Origin: Desulfobulbus sp.
Lineage (GTDB): Bacteria; Desulfobacterota; Desulfobulbia; Desulfobulbales; Desulfobulbaceae
Direction: 5' to 3'
Assembly (NCBI GenBank): GCA_030602145.1
Contig: JAUWAH010000215.1
Location: 1-5,270, forward strand
DNA: 5,270 nt
The notes below the pieces were generated by a model. The model was not told where the DNA came from. It did not search any database and was given only the letters and a program-made list of their open reading frames with translations. The first letter of the stretch is position 1, and every line of letters begins with the position of its first letter. This document shows positions 1 through 5,270 of the stretch, in pieces. The position numbers were made by a program, and so were the translations under genes.

Positions 1-741
1 GGCAACCTCATCGACATGCTGGTGGCCATGGGTGCCGATATCGAGGGCAAGGGGACGGATCGGCTGGTTGTCCGCGGAGTCGAGCGGCTTCAGGCCACCG
101 AGGCGACCATCATTCCGGACCGGATCGAGACCGGCACCTATATGATCGCGGTGGCCGCCACCGGTGGCTCGGTTACCCTCACCGACTGCACCCCAGCCCA
201 TCTGCCGGCCCTGACCGAGAAACTGATGCTCTGCGGGGTCGACATCGAAACCACCGCCGATTCGATCACCGTATCGTGTCCGGAAGTCAACGGGTTGAGT
301 CTCTGCCCATTGCGGAGCGTCGATATCACCACCTTGCCCTATCCCGGTTTCCCCACCGACCTCCAGGCCCAGTTCATGGCCCTGATGATCCAGGGGGAGG
401 GAACCGCCATCATCCACGAAACCATCTTCGAGAACCGATTCATGCATGTGGCCGAGTTGAAGCGCCTGGGTGCGGATATCACCATCGAGGGCTCCCGCGC
501 CGTGGTTCGGGGCATCGGCCGCGGTCGCCTCTGCGGCGCACCGGTCATGGCCACCGACCTGCGGGCCTCCGCCTCCCTGGTGGTCGCCGGCCTGGCCGCC
601 AGTGGCACGACGCGGATATCACGGATATACCATCTCGAACGGGGCTACGAAAACATGGTCGACAAACTGCTGGCGGTTGGCGCCAAAGTCCGCAAGGTCA
701 GAGAGGAGCGGCCTGGGGCATCGGCAGGTGCAGCCGCATGA
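1..741 (+). CDS. murA: UDP-N-acetylglucosamine 1-carboxyvinyltransferase (MurA), C-terminal part
   Basis: MurA transfers enolpyruvate from phosphoenolpyruvate to UDP-N-acetylglucosamine in the cytoplasm, the first committed step of peptidoglycan synthesis. The frame is open from the first base, so the gene begins upstream; 246 residues remain of a family length near 420. Family signatures seen in order: PDRIETGTY (window residues 39-47), the FPTDLQAQF loop whose Asp (window residue 120) matches the catalytic Asp305 of E. coli Mur[22 protein letters not shown], and [10 protein letters not shown] carrying the substrate-binding Arg. The Cys-containing fosfomycin-target loop lies in the missing N-terminal half. 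The reading ends in an Ala/Gly-rich tail ([10 protein letters not shown]) about ten residues longer than E. coli MurA. This tail lies in the 44-base overlap with the convergent kinase gene. Identity is near certain; MurZ-type paralogues share these motifs. Confidence 0.96.
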   Translation, partial: GNLIDMLVAMGADIEGKGTDRLVVRGVERLQATEATIIPDRIETGTYMIAVAATGGSVTLTDCTPAHLPALTEKLMLCGVDIETTADSITVSCPEVNGLSLCPLRSVDITTLPYPGFPTDLQAQFMALMIQGEGTAIIHETIFENRFMHVAELKRLGADITIEGSRAVVRGIGRGRLCGAPVMATDLRASASLVVAGLAASGTTRISRIYHLERGYENMVDKLLAVGAKVRKVREERPGASAGAAA

Positions 742-2404
742 TGCAGGCGTAGTCTGCGCTGGCATCGATTTCGATCCGGCCGCCGTGGTTGTCCACGATC
801 TGGCGGACGATGGCCAAGCCGAGGCCGGTTCCGTCCGCTCGGTTGGAGAAGAAAGGGGTGAAGACTTTTTCGCGCAGCGGTTCCGGGATACCGGGGCCCC
901 GGTCGCGGATTTCCACCCACAGGATACCCTGGTCGCCGTCATTGCCCTCGCCGGCGGCGATCACCACGCTTCCAGGTTGGGCGGCGGCGGCCTGACAGGC
1001 ATTGTCCACAAGGTGGGTCAGCACTGTCTGCATCTGCTGCCGGTCGGCCCAGCAGTCGAGTTGCTGGTCGATCTCCTTGATCACCGTGGTTCCGGCCATG
1101 GTATTGGTGGTGGTCCGCATCCGGGCAAGCACCTCGTCCACTAACCGGTTCAGGTCGAACCATTCCGGCTGGATGGTTGCCGGGCGGGCAAATTGGAGAA
1201 AATCAGTGATGGTTTTGGCCATCCGGCCGGTCTCTCTGAGAATGATGCCGAGCAGGGATTTGTAGGTTGATGGCTCCAGTCCGCCGATGTTGTCCTGCTC
1301 CAGGGAAAGGATCTGGGCCGAGCCCGAGATGGCGGCCAGGGGATTTCTGAAATCATGGGCGATCGAGGCGCTCAACTCGCCGATCGCCGCCATTTTTTCC
1401 GCCTCGCGCATCTGCCGCTCCATCCGTTCGATCAGGCTGATGTCCTGCAGGGTGACCACCTTCCATTTCGACGCTTCCCCCCCGTGCTCCTCCTGCACCG
1501 GCATATTGAGAAAGGAAAAGGAATAGCCGACCCTGATGGCGGTGGCGTCCGGCCGGACGAAATCACAGACGCTGCGTCCCTGACCCTCTTGAAGTTGGAT
1601 GGCGGGAAAACAACGGTTGAACGGCTGGCCGAGCACTTGTTGGCTGCGGTAGCCGGTGATCCGTTCGGCGGCCTGGTTGTAGCTGGTGATGAAATCGTTC
1701 TGGTCGGTGGTGATGATTCCGGTGGAAATGTCGTCGAAAATCTGTTTGTAGAGGATCGACAGCCGGTCGTACTCCAAGGCGGTTCTCTGGAGTTGTTCCT
1801 CGGTGATGCGCAGCCGTCTGGCCAACTGACCGCTCAATAGGGCGGCGAGAAAGAACAGCAGGCCGTAGATGGCGAAGAGATTGGTGCCGGTGAGCAGGGA
1901 GGCCGGTGGTTTGTAGGGGGAATCGATGAAATAGCCGGGCACCCAGCGCAGCTGCTCAATCGCCAGGACCGCGGCATAGGAAAAGGTGGTGATCGCCGCC
2001 ACGAACAGGCCACCCAACCGGGAGAGGATCAGGCCGGCGGCAATCACCGGCAAAATGAGCAGGGAGGTGAAATCCGACTGGCTGCAACCGGTGGCATAAA
2101 CCAGCAGGGTGAACGCCAGCGTGTCGAAACAGAGCTGAACGAGACCGAATCGTCCCACGGTCCGGATGCGCTGCAGGTACAGGGCGGAACCGACGGAAAA
2201 TACATACAGGCCCAGGATGAAGGGAAGACTCAGCGCCGGGCCGGGAAGGATGATGTTGTGACCCCGTTCCCGAAAAAAGGCGGTCAGGCCGAAGAGCAGC
2301 GAAAAGAGGACGATGCGGGTGAGCAGCCACCACAGGAGGTGCCTGCGGGTCTCCTGTTCGCTGTCGATGGCCGGCGGGACGTTTTTGAAGAGAAAACGAA
2401 GCAT
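698..2404 (-). CDS. pilS: PilS-type membrane sensor histidine kinase (six TM helices, PAS, HisKA, HATPase)
   Basis: Inner-membrane sensor kinase that should autophosphorylate on His and pass phosphate to the PilR-type regulator encoded just upstream. With the ATG at 2404 it has 568 residues. About six hydrophobic segments fill residues 23-191 (roughly 23-43, 51-77, 88-105, 111-129, 131-149, 170-191) with little periplasmic loop, as in PilS. A linker and PAS domain follow (about 215-320, with [24 protein letters not shown]). The H-box is [10 protein letters not shown] with His350, where Asp replaces the more usual Glu after His. The ATPase domain has N-box HLVDNAC (Asn468), G1 box DRGPGIP (501-507), FTPFF, and G2 box GTGLGL (525-530). 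The frame stays open upstream to a TTG at 2524 overlapping the regulator's stop, but that extension holds an out-of-frame tandem repeat and looks noncoding, so ATG 2404 is preferred; its ribosome site (ACGAG) is weak. The signal and target pathway are inferred from family; NtrB-like kinases are the alternative. Confidence 0.9.
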   Translation of the reverse strand: MLRFLFKNVPPAIDSEQETRRHLLWWLLTRIVLFSLLFGLTAFFRERGHNIILPGPALSLPFILGLYVFSVGSALYLQRIRTVGRFGLVQLCFDTLAFTLLVYATGCSQSDFTSLLILPVIAAGLILSRLGGLFVAAITTFSYAAVLAIEQLRWVPGYFIDSPYKPPASLLTGTNLFAIYGLLFFLAALLSGQLARRLRITEEQLQRTALEYDRLSILYKQIFDDISTGIITTDQNDFITSYNQAAERITGYRSQQVLGQPFNRCFPAIQLQEGQGRSVCDFVRPDATAIRVGYSFSFLNMPVQEEHGGEASKWKVVTLQDISLIERMERQMREAEKMAAIGELSASIAHDFRNPLAAISGSAQILSLEQDNIGGLEPSTYKSLLGIILRETGRMAKTITDFLQFARPATIQPEWFDLNRLVDEVLARMRTTTNTMAGTTVIKEIDQQLDCWADRQQMQTVLTHLVDNACQAAAAQPGSVVIAAGEGNDGDQGILWVEIRDRGPGIPEPLREKVFTPFFSNRADGTGLGLAIVRQIVDNHGGRIEIDASADYACIMRLHLPMPQAAPL

Positions 2405-2422
2405 GATGGACTCGTTAAAACC

Positions 2423-2466
2423 CTTGAGGGCAACACCTGCGAAGCTTGAGGGCAGGAGGCTGCGAA
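2423..2466 (-). repeat. Imperfect 22-base tandem repeat upstream of pilS
   Basis: Two adjacent copies, 2423-2443 and 2445-2466. Each starts with CTTGAGGGCA and ends with CTGCGAA (plus-strand reading), separated by four and five variable bases. The one-base length difference means the copies would be in different frames if translated, which argues that this spacer is noncoding and supports the kinase start at 2404. It may be a regulator-binding pair or a small duplication; nothing visible decides. Confidence 0.6.
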
Positions 2467-2491
2467 ATGCAAACCTTTCATGGTTCTTTGG

Positions 2492-2513
2492 GGCCGACCA
2501 ATCCGGTCCGGCC
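2492..2513 (-). other. Hairpin just after the pilR stop, in the pilR-pilS spacer
   Basis: GGCCGACC (2492-2499) pairs with GGTCCGGCC (2505-2513) with one bulged base and a five-base loop. It begins 7 bases after the regulator stop codon on the minus-strand transcript. No T run follows on either strand, so it is not a clear intrinsic terminator. It could trim, stabilise or partly attenuate the transcript between regulator and kinase. Confidence 0.45.
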
Positions 2514-2520
2514 AATTTGG

Positions 2521-3897
2521 TCAATCGATCCCGTGCTTTTTCGTCTTGTAGCGCAGACTGCGGAAGCTCAGCTTGAGCAGGTCGGCGGCGCGCATCTTTG
2601 AGTTGTCGGCCTTGCTGAGGGCATGGAGGATCATCTCCTTCTCCACCCGTTGCAGCACCTCCTCCAGGCCAAGGGAGTACAGTTCGTCTTCGTCACGGGC
2701 GGCGACGAACAGCGGCGAGCCGGGGGCGGCCGCTTCCGGTTTCTTTTTCTCCTTGCGGTGCAGGGAGAGAATCAGGCTTTCCGGCAGGATGATGTTGGAC
2801 GATTCCAGGGCCACGCCGCGCTCGATGATGTTTTCCAGTTCACGGACGTTGCCGGGAAAATCGTACTGCATCAGCACCTCCATGCCATAGGAGCTGATGG
2901 TCTGCACCTCCTTGCCCAACAGTTTGGAGTACTTGTTGAGAAAGTGGTCGACCAGCAGGGGCACGTCGCCGATCCGTTCGCGCAACGGCGGCACCCGGAT
3001 GGGGACCACGGCCAGGCGGTAGTAGAGATCCTCACGGAATTTTCCCGAGATGATCTCTTCTTCAAGGATGCGGTTGGTGGCGGCGATGATCCGCACATTG
3101 ACCTGGCGGTTCTTGGTGGAGCCCACCGGCATGAACTCCCGCTCCTGGAGGACCCGCAGCAGCTTGGTCTGGATGATCGGGGTCAGTTCGCCGATTTCGT
3201 CGAGAAAGGCGGTGCCGCCGTCGGCCTGCTGAAACAGTCCAGCCTTGTCGGCGATCGCACCGGTGAACGATCCCTTGATGTGGCCGAACAGTTCGCTTTC
3301 CAGCAAGCTCTCCGGAATGGCACTGCAGGTGATGGGCACGAAGGGGTTGGCCGCCACCCGGGAACGGTTGTGGATGGCCTTGGCCACCAGCTCCTTGCCA
3401 GTGCCCGATTCACCGTAGATGAGGACGTTGGCCGGGGTCGGGGCGATCTTGGTGATCAGGTCGAAGATTTTCATCATTTCGGGGCTCTGGCCGATGATCT
3501 CCGGAAAGCCGGTGACCCCGGGCGAGCCGTTCTTGCCTTTCTTCTTTAAGACGGCCCGGACGACGGATTTGATCTCGTCGACGTTGAAGGGCTTGGTGAT
3601 GTAATCAAAGGCCCCGTTCTTCATCGCCGTGACCGCATCGTCGGGTGAGGCAAAGGCGGTGATCATGATCACGCCGATTTCGGATTTTCTCTGTTTGAGT
3701 TGAGCCAGCAGGTCCAGGCCGCTCATGCCGGGCATGCGGATATCGGAAATCACCAGGTCGAAGGGCTGCTGTTCGGCAAGGGTCAGCGCGGTTGTAGCCT
3801 CGGGTGCGACCGCAACCTGATAGCCCTCTTTCTCAAGCAGGATCTTGAGAAATTCGCGCATGCTCAACTCATCGTCGACAACCAGAATGGAGGCCAT
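2521..3897 (-). CDS. pilR: PilR/NtrC-type sigma-54-dependent response regulator
   Basis: Phosphorylation-controlled activator that uses ATP hydrolysis to open sigma-54 RNA polymerase promoters. With the ATG at 3897 it has 458 residues, normal for the family. Receiver domain: acidic pair Asp8-Asp9, phosphoacceptor Asp52 (VISDIRMPGMSG), Thr80, Lys102. AAA+ domain: Walker A GESGTGKE (162-169), sigma-54 contact loop GSFTGA (209-214), Walker B GGTAFLDEIGE (227-237), and arginine-finger region FREDLYYRL (287-295). C-terminal Fis-type helix-turn-helix about 415-458, ending SFRSLRYKTKKHGID, close to the PilR ending. GSFTGA in place of GAFTGA is also as in PilR of Pseudomonas. An ATG two codons upstream (3903) is possible, but AAGGA at 3903-3907 sits five bases before the 3897 ATG. 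It precedes the kinase gene, the reverse of the pilS-pilR order in Pseudomonas. No pilA is in view, so pilus control is inferred from family only. Confidence 0.93.
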   Translation of the reverse strand: MASILVVDDELSMREFLKILLEKEGYQVAVAPEATTALTLAEQQPFDLVISDIRMPGMSGLDLLAQLKQRKSEIGVIMITAFASPDDAVTAMKNGAFDYITKPFNVDEIKSVVRAVLKKKGKNGSPGVTGFPEIIGQSPEMMKIFDLITKIAPTPANVLIYGESGTGKELVAKAIHNRSRVAANPFVPITCSAIPESLLESELFGHIKGSFTGAIADKAGLFQQADGGTAFLDEIGELTPIIQTKLLRVLQEREFMPVGSTKNRQVNVRIIAATNRILEEEIISGKFREDLYYRLAVVPIRVPPLRERIGDVPLLVDHFLNKYSKLLGKEVQTISSYGMEVLMQYDFPGNVRELENIIERGVALESSNIILPESLILSLHRKEKKKPEAAAPGSPLFVAARDEDELYSLGLEEVLQRVEKEMILHALSKADNSKMRAADLLKLSFRSLRYKTKKHGID

Positions 3898-3902
3898 GAT
3901 CA

Positions 3903-3907
3903 TCCTT
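3903..3907 (-). promoter_or_regulatory. Ribosome binding site that favours the second ATG of pilR
   Basis: AAGGA on the minus strand ends five bases before the ATG at 3897. The upstream ATG at 3901-3903 overlaps this motif and has no spacing, so the later start is preferred. Confidence 0.6.
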
Positions 3908-3947
3908 GTAAAAATCCATCGAAATCAGTCCATTGGCTCTACCCATC

Positions 3948-3977
3948 AGTGTAGCGTCAACCCTGAGGCGAAGTCAA
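3948..3977 (-). promoter_or_regulatory. Candidate sigma-70-type promoter for pilR-pilS
   Basis: On the minus strand, TTGACT (3977-3972) is followed after 18 bases by TACACT (3953-3948), matching five of six and four of six consensus bases. Transcription would start near 3940, giving a leader of about 45 bases. A second TTGACG (3960-3955) lies nearby but has no convincing partner. Judged by eye only. Confidence 0.35.
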
Positions 3978-3995
3978 ACACTTATCCGTAAGCGG

Positions 3996-4024
3996 TTTAC
4001 TTTCGTCCTGAGATGGGGTAGAAA
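3996..4024 (+). promoter_or_regulatory. Candidate sigma-70-type promoter for tatC
   Basis: TTTACT (3996-4001) and TAGAAA (4019-4024) are separated by 17 bases, each matching four of six consensus bases. It lies about 40 bases before the tatC GTG start, inside the 3904-4064 divergent intergenic region. Judged by eye only. Confidence 0.33.
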
Positions 4025-4050
4025 GACGGCTGTTCACCATCCGTCAGCCG

Positions 4051-4055
4051 AGGAG
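4051..4055 (+). promoter_or_regulatory. Ribosome binding site that sets the tatC GTG start
   Basis: AGGAG lies nine bases before the GTG at 4065. The same frame is open back to 3933, but that stretch encodes no TatC-like residues and would overlap the promoter region; this site and the normal TatC N-terminal length support GTG 4065. Confidence 0.65.
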
Positions 4056-4064
4056 CGAGCCGCC

Positions 4065-4861
4065 GTGGGACCTCAGGAACACTTCGATCAACAGACCCTT
4101 ACCGATCACCTGCGCGAACTGCGCTCCTGCCTGCTGATCGCCCTGGCAGCCGTAGCCGTCGGCTTCACTGTCGCCTATAGTGTTGTCCAGCCCCTGGCCG
4201 ACTGGTTTCTTCGCCCCCTGATCGAGGTCCTGCCCAAGGACAAGACGCTGATCTTCACCTCCTACCAGGAGGGGTTTTTTTTTACCTGAAGCTCGCTCTG
4301 GTCGGCGGGGTGGTGCTTGCCAGTCCGGTCATTTTTCTCCAGATCTGGCGGTTTGTAGCCCCGGGACTCTATCACCATGAAAAGCGGGTTCTGGTGCCGT
4401 TCACCCTCATCTCCACCGTGAGTTTCGTCGGCGGCGCCGCCTTCGGCTACCTGGTCGTTTTCCCGCCCGCCTTCCGTTTTCTGCTGGGCTATACCAGCGC
4501 CTTCCTCGAACCCATGCCGTCGGTGGACGAGTATTTTTCCCTGGCCCTGCGTCTGTTCCTGGCCTTCGGCATTATTTTCGAGCTGCCCGTGTTCATGGTC
4601 TTTCTCGGTAAGGTCGGCCTGGTCAACAGGCCGTTCTTGGCCAAGAACCGCAAGTATGCCGTACTGATCGCCTTCATCGTCGCCGCCATCCTCACCCCCA
4701 CCCCGGATGTGGTCAACCAGTTGCTGATGGCCGGGCCGTTGATTCTGCTCTATGAGGTCAGCATCTTCGCCGTGGCCTGGTTCGCCCGAACACCGTTGAC
4801 CGGGTTCACCGCCAGGGCCGACGATGACGAGGTCCAGGGCGAAACCGACCGTAAGGACTGA
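4065..4861 (+). CDS. tatC: Sec-independent protein translocase TatC, reading frame interrupted by a -1 shift
   Basis: TatC is the multi-spanning inner-membrane receptor that binds twin-arginine signal peptides and, with TatA/TatB, exports folded proteins. Frame one runs 4065-4289 and stops at TGA (4287-4289) after 74 codons. The rest of TatC is in the -1 frame, from TAC at 4283 to TGA at 4859-4861. Slipping back one base after the TTT at 4281-4283 (or adding one T to the run of nine) joins them into 265 residues, a normal TatC length, reading EGFFF-YLKLAL where relatives have EAFFTYLKVAL. Family motifs: HLRELR (15-20, Glu18 like E. coli Glu15), FVAPGLYHHEKR (97-108, Glu106 like E. coli Glu103), FGIIFELPV (168-176), TPTPDVVNQ (211-219, Asp215 like Asp211). 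Six helices are expected; the unshifted product would have only the first. Both halves look intact, with no other lesion. It could be recoded, freshly mutated, or a homopolymer read error. tatA/tatB are not in view. Confidence 0.9.
4258..4289 (+). other. Hairpin plus T9 slippage/attenuation element at the tatC frame break
   Basis: CCTCCT (4258-4263), loop ACC, and AGGAGG (4267-4272) form a perfect 6-bp hairpin, followed by GG and nine T (4275-4283), then ACC and the TGA stop. This is the form of an intrinsic terminator and also of known RNA polymerase slippage sites, where a nascent hairpin and a U9 run let the transcript gain or lose a base. The run T TTT TTT also fits ribosomal -1 slippage, and AGGAGG just upstream is a strong Shine-Dalgarno-like sequence. 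Adding one U restores the TatC frame. What it does is inferred; the structure itself is directly visible. Confidence 0.6.
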
Positions 4862-4913
4862 AGCCGGGTGCTCTGCAGGACGTCGTGCCCGGACGGGACC
4901 GGTGACTTTCCCC

Positions 4914-4943
4914 TTGCCGGATGGCGCATGCCTCGCTTATCTT
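4914..4943 (+). promoter_or_regulatory. Weak candidate promoter for the aldolase-like gene
   Basis: TTGCCG (4914-4919) and TATCTT (4938-4943) are 18 bases apart; three or four of six bases match in each box. It lies between the tatC stop and the leader hairpin, about 90 bases before the next gene's ATG. Low certainty. Confidence 0.25.
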
Positions 4944-4950
4944 AGCTGTT

Positions 4951-4984
4951 GGCGGCAGTAACCGGTTTGCCGGTCCTGCCCGCC
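4951..4984 (+). other. Strong stem-loop in the leader of the aldolase-like gene
   Basis: Nested pairing: GGC (4951-4953) with GCC (4982-4984), GGCAG (4954-4958) with CTGCC (4976-4980), and ACCGG (4961-4965) with CCGGT (4970-4974) around a TTTG loop, giving 13 base pairs with a small internal loop and one bulge. No T run follows on either strand, so it is not a standard terminator. It ends 46 bases before the ATG at 5031 and could be a leader structure or a factor-dependent end for tatC transcripts. Confidence 0.45.
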
Positions 4985-5018
4985 GCACATGCCGCCGTCA
5001 TCCGCACGCATCGTCAAC

Positions 5019-5026
5019 AGGAGGAG
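5019..5026 (+). promoter_or_regulatory. Strong ribosome binding site of the aldolase-like gene
   Basis: AGGAGGAG lies four bases before the ATG at 5031 (six from the AGGAGG core). It fixes the start of a reading frame that runs off the window end. Confidence 0.7.
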
Positions 5027-5030
5027 CCGT

Positions 5031-5270
5031 ATGTCGTACATCGCTGAGTATGAAAAAGCCCTGCAAATCGGCCGGCCGCCGAACATCAGAACCCTCTTTC
5101 CCAACTCTCGCGCCCTGATCGTCAGCGGCAAGGTGATCGACCGGGCCATGCTGGCCAAGGGCGGGGCCATGACCATCGCCGCCAACGGCCGCAACCACCT
5201 GATCATTCGTGGCGTCCTGCAGGCCGCGCAAAGGGCGCATGCCGCCGTGATCGTCGAGATCGCCCGCTCC
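5031..5270 (+). CDS. Probable class II fructose-bisphosphate aldolase-family protein, N-terminal part
   Basis: The frame opens at ATG 5031 behind a near-perfect ribosome site and stays open for 80 codons to the window end. It begins MSYIAEYEKALQIGRPPN, continues through LFPNSRALIVSGKVIDRAMLAKGGAMTIAANGRNHLIIRGVLQAAQRAHAAVIVEIARS, and shows the pattern of class II aldolases in which a short strand (here AMTIAANGRN, at the place of the family's AFNVNN) is followed by a helix and a strand ending near IVEIA (family: PVILQVS). Those enzymes use a metal ion to split or form fructose 1,6-bisphosphate in the cytoplasm. The N terminus is longer than in the textbook enzyme by some 30 residues. The metal-binding His residues lie beyond the window, so the reaction cannot be confirmed. 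Coding frame is near certain; family is a recognition call of moderate strength. Confidence 0.62.
   Translation, partial: MSYIAEYEKALQIGRPPNIRTLFPNSRALIVSGKVIDRAMLAKGGAMTIAANGRNHLIIRGVLQAAQRAHAAVIVEIARS

Noticed and set aside
470..1144. 224-codon open frame on the plus strand spanning the murA end and the kinase ATPase domain
   Set aside because: It crosses two real genes in other frames and its sequence resembles no protein family; typical GC-rich shadow.
2405..2524. Kinase start at TTG 2524, overlapping the pilR stop
   Set aside because: The added 40 residues show no domain or membrane signal, contain tandem repeat copies in different frames, and the ATG at 2404 gives a PilS-like N terminus. 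Not fully excluded.
2623..3549. 308-codon open frame on the plus strand opposite pilR
   Set aside because: It is antisense to strongly conserved receiver/AAA+ coding sequence, has no ribosome site or recognisable domain, and is explained by high GC and codon bias of the real gene.
3933..4064. Upstream extension of the first tatC frame
   Set aside because: It would cover the divergent promoter region, adds residues with no TatC similarity, and a good AGGAG site supports the GTG at 4065.
4065..4861. Calling tatC a plain pseudogene
   Set aside because: Both halves keep all recognised TatC residues and lengths with a single break at a homopolymer; recoding or a read error is at least as likely as decay.
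4864..4892. CCGGG/CCCGG inverted repeat just after the tatC stop as a terminator
   Set aside because: Pairing is short with wobble pairs and a 13-base loop, and no T run follows; too weak to call.

Overview
The window looks like chromosomal core sequence from a GC-rich, Gram-negative bacterium, most likely a Desulfobacterota (delta-proteobacterial) lineage. This is an inference from the style of the proteins (PilS/PilR-type pair, TatC, an unusual aldolase-like N terminus) and the gene mix; no marker gene here settles the taxonomy. No mobile element, RNA gene or CRISPR array is visible, and no stretch over 300 bases lacks a gene.

Layout. (1) 1-741 (+) is the C-terminal part of MurA, the first committed enzyme of peptidoglycan synthesis. 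(2) 698-2404 (-) is a six-helix membrane PAS histidine kinase of the PilS type; its 3' end overlaps the 3' end of murA by 44 bases in a tail-to-tail arrangement. (3) 2521-3897 (-) is its partner, a PilR/NtrC-type sigma-54 activator, transcribed first. The 116-base gap between the pair carries a hairpin and an imperfect 22-base tandem repeat. (4) 3904-4064 is a divergent promoter region. (5) 4065-4861 (+) is tatC, the Tat translocase subunit, whose reading frame is broken: the frame shifts by -1 at a run of nine T right after a perfect 6-bp hairpin. (6) 4862-5030 is an intergenic region with a strong hairpin and a possible promoter. (7) 5031-5270 (+) is the N-terminal part of a probable class II aldolase-family protein, cut by the window end.

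The two-component pair forms one functional unit: the membrane kinase senses an unknown signal and phosphorylates the activator, which drives sigma-54 promoters (in the PilSR family, type IV pilus genes). murA, tatC and the aldolase-like gene are separate housekeeping functions. The most notable item is the tatC break: both halves are otherwise intact and align end to end as one 265-residue TatC, and the break sits in a hairpin-plus-T9 element like those known to cause RNA polymerase slippage. It could be programmed recoding, a recent mutation, or a homopolymer sequencing error; the sequence alone cannot separate these.
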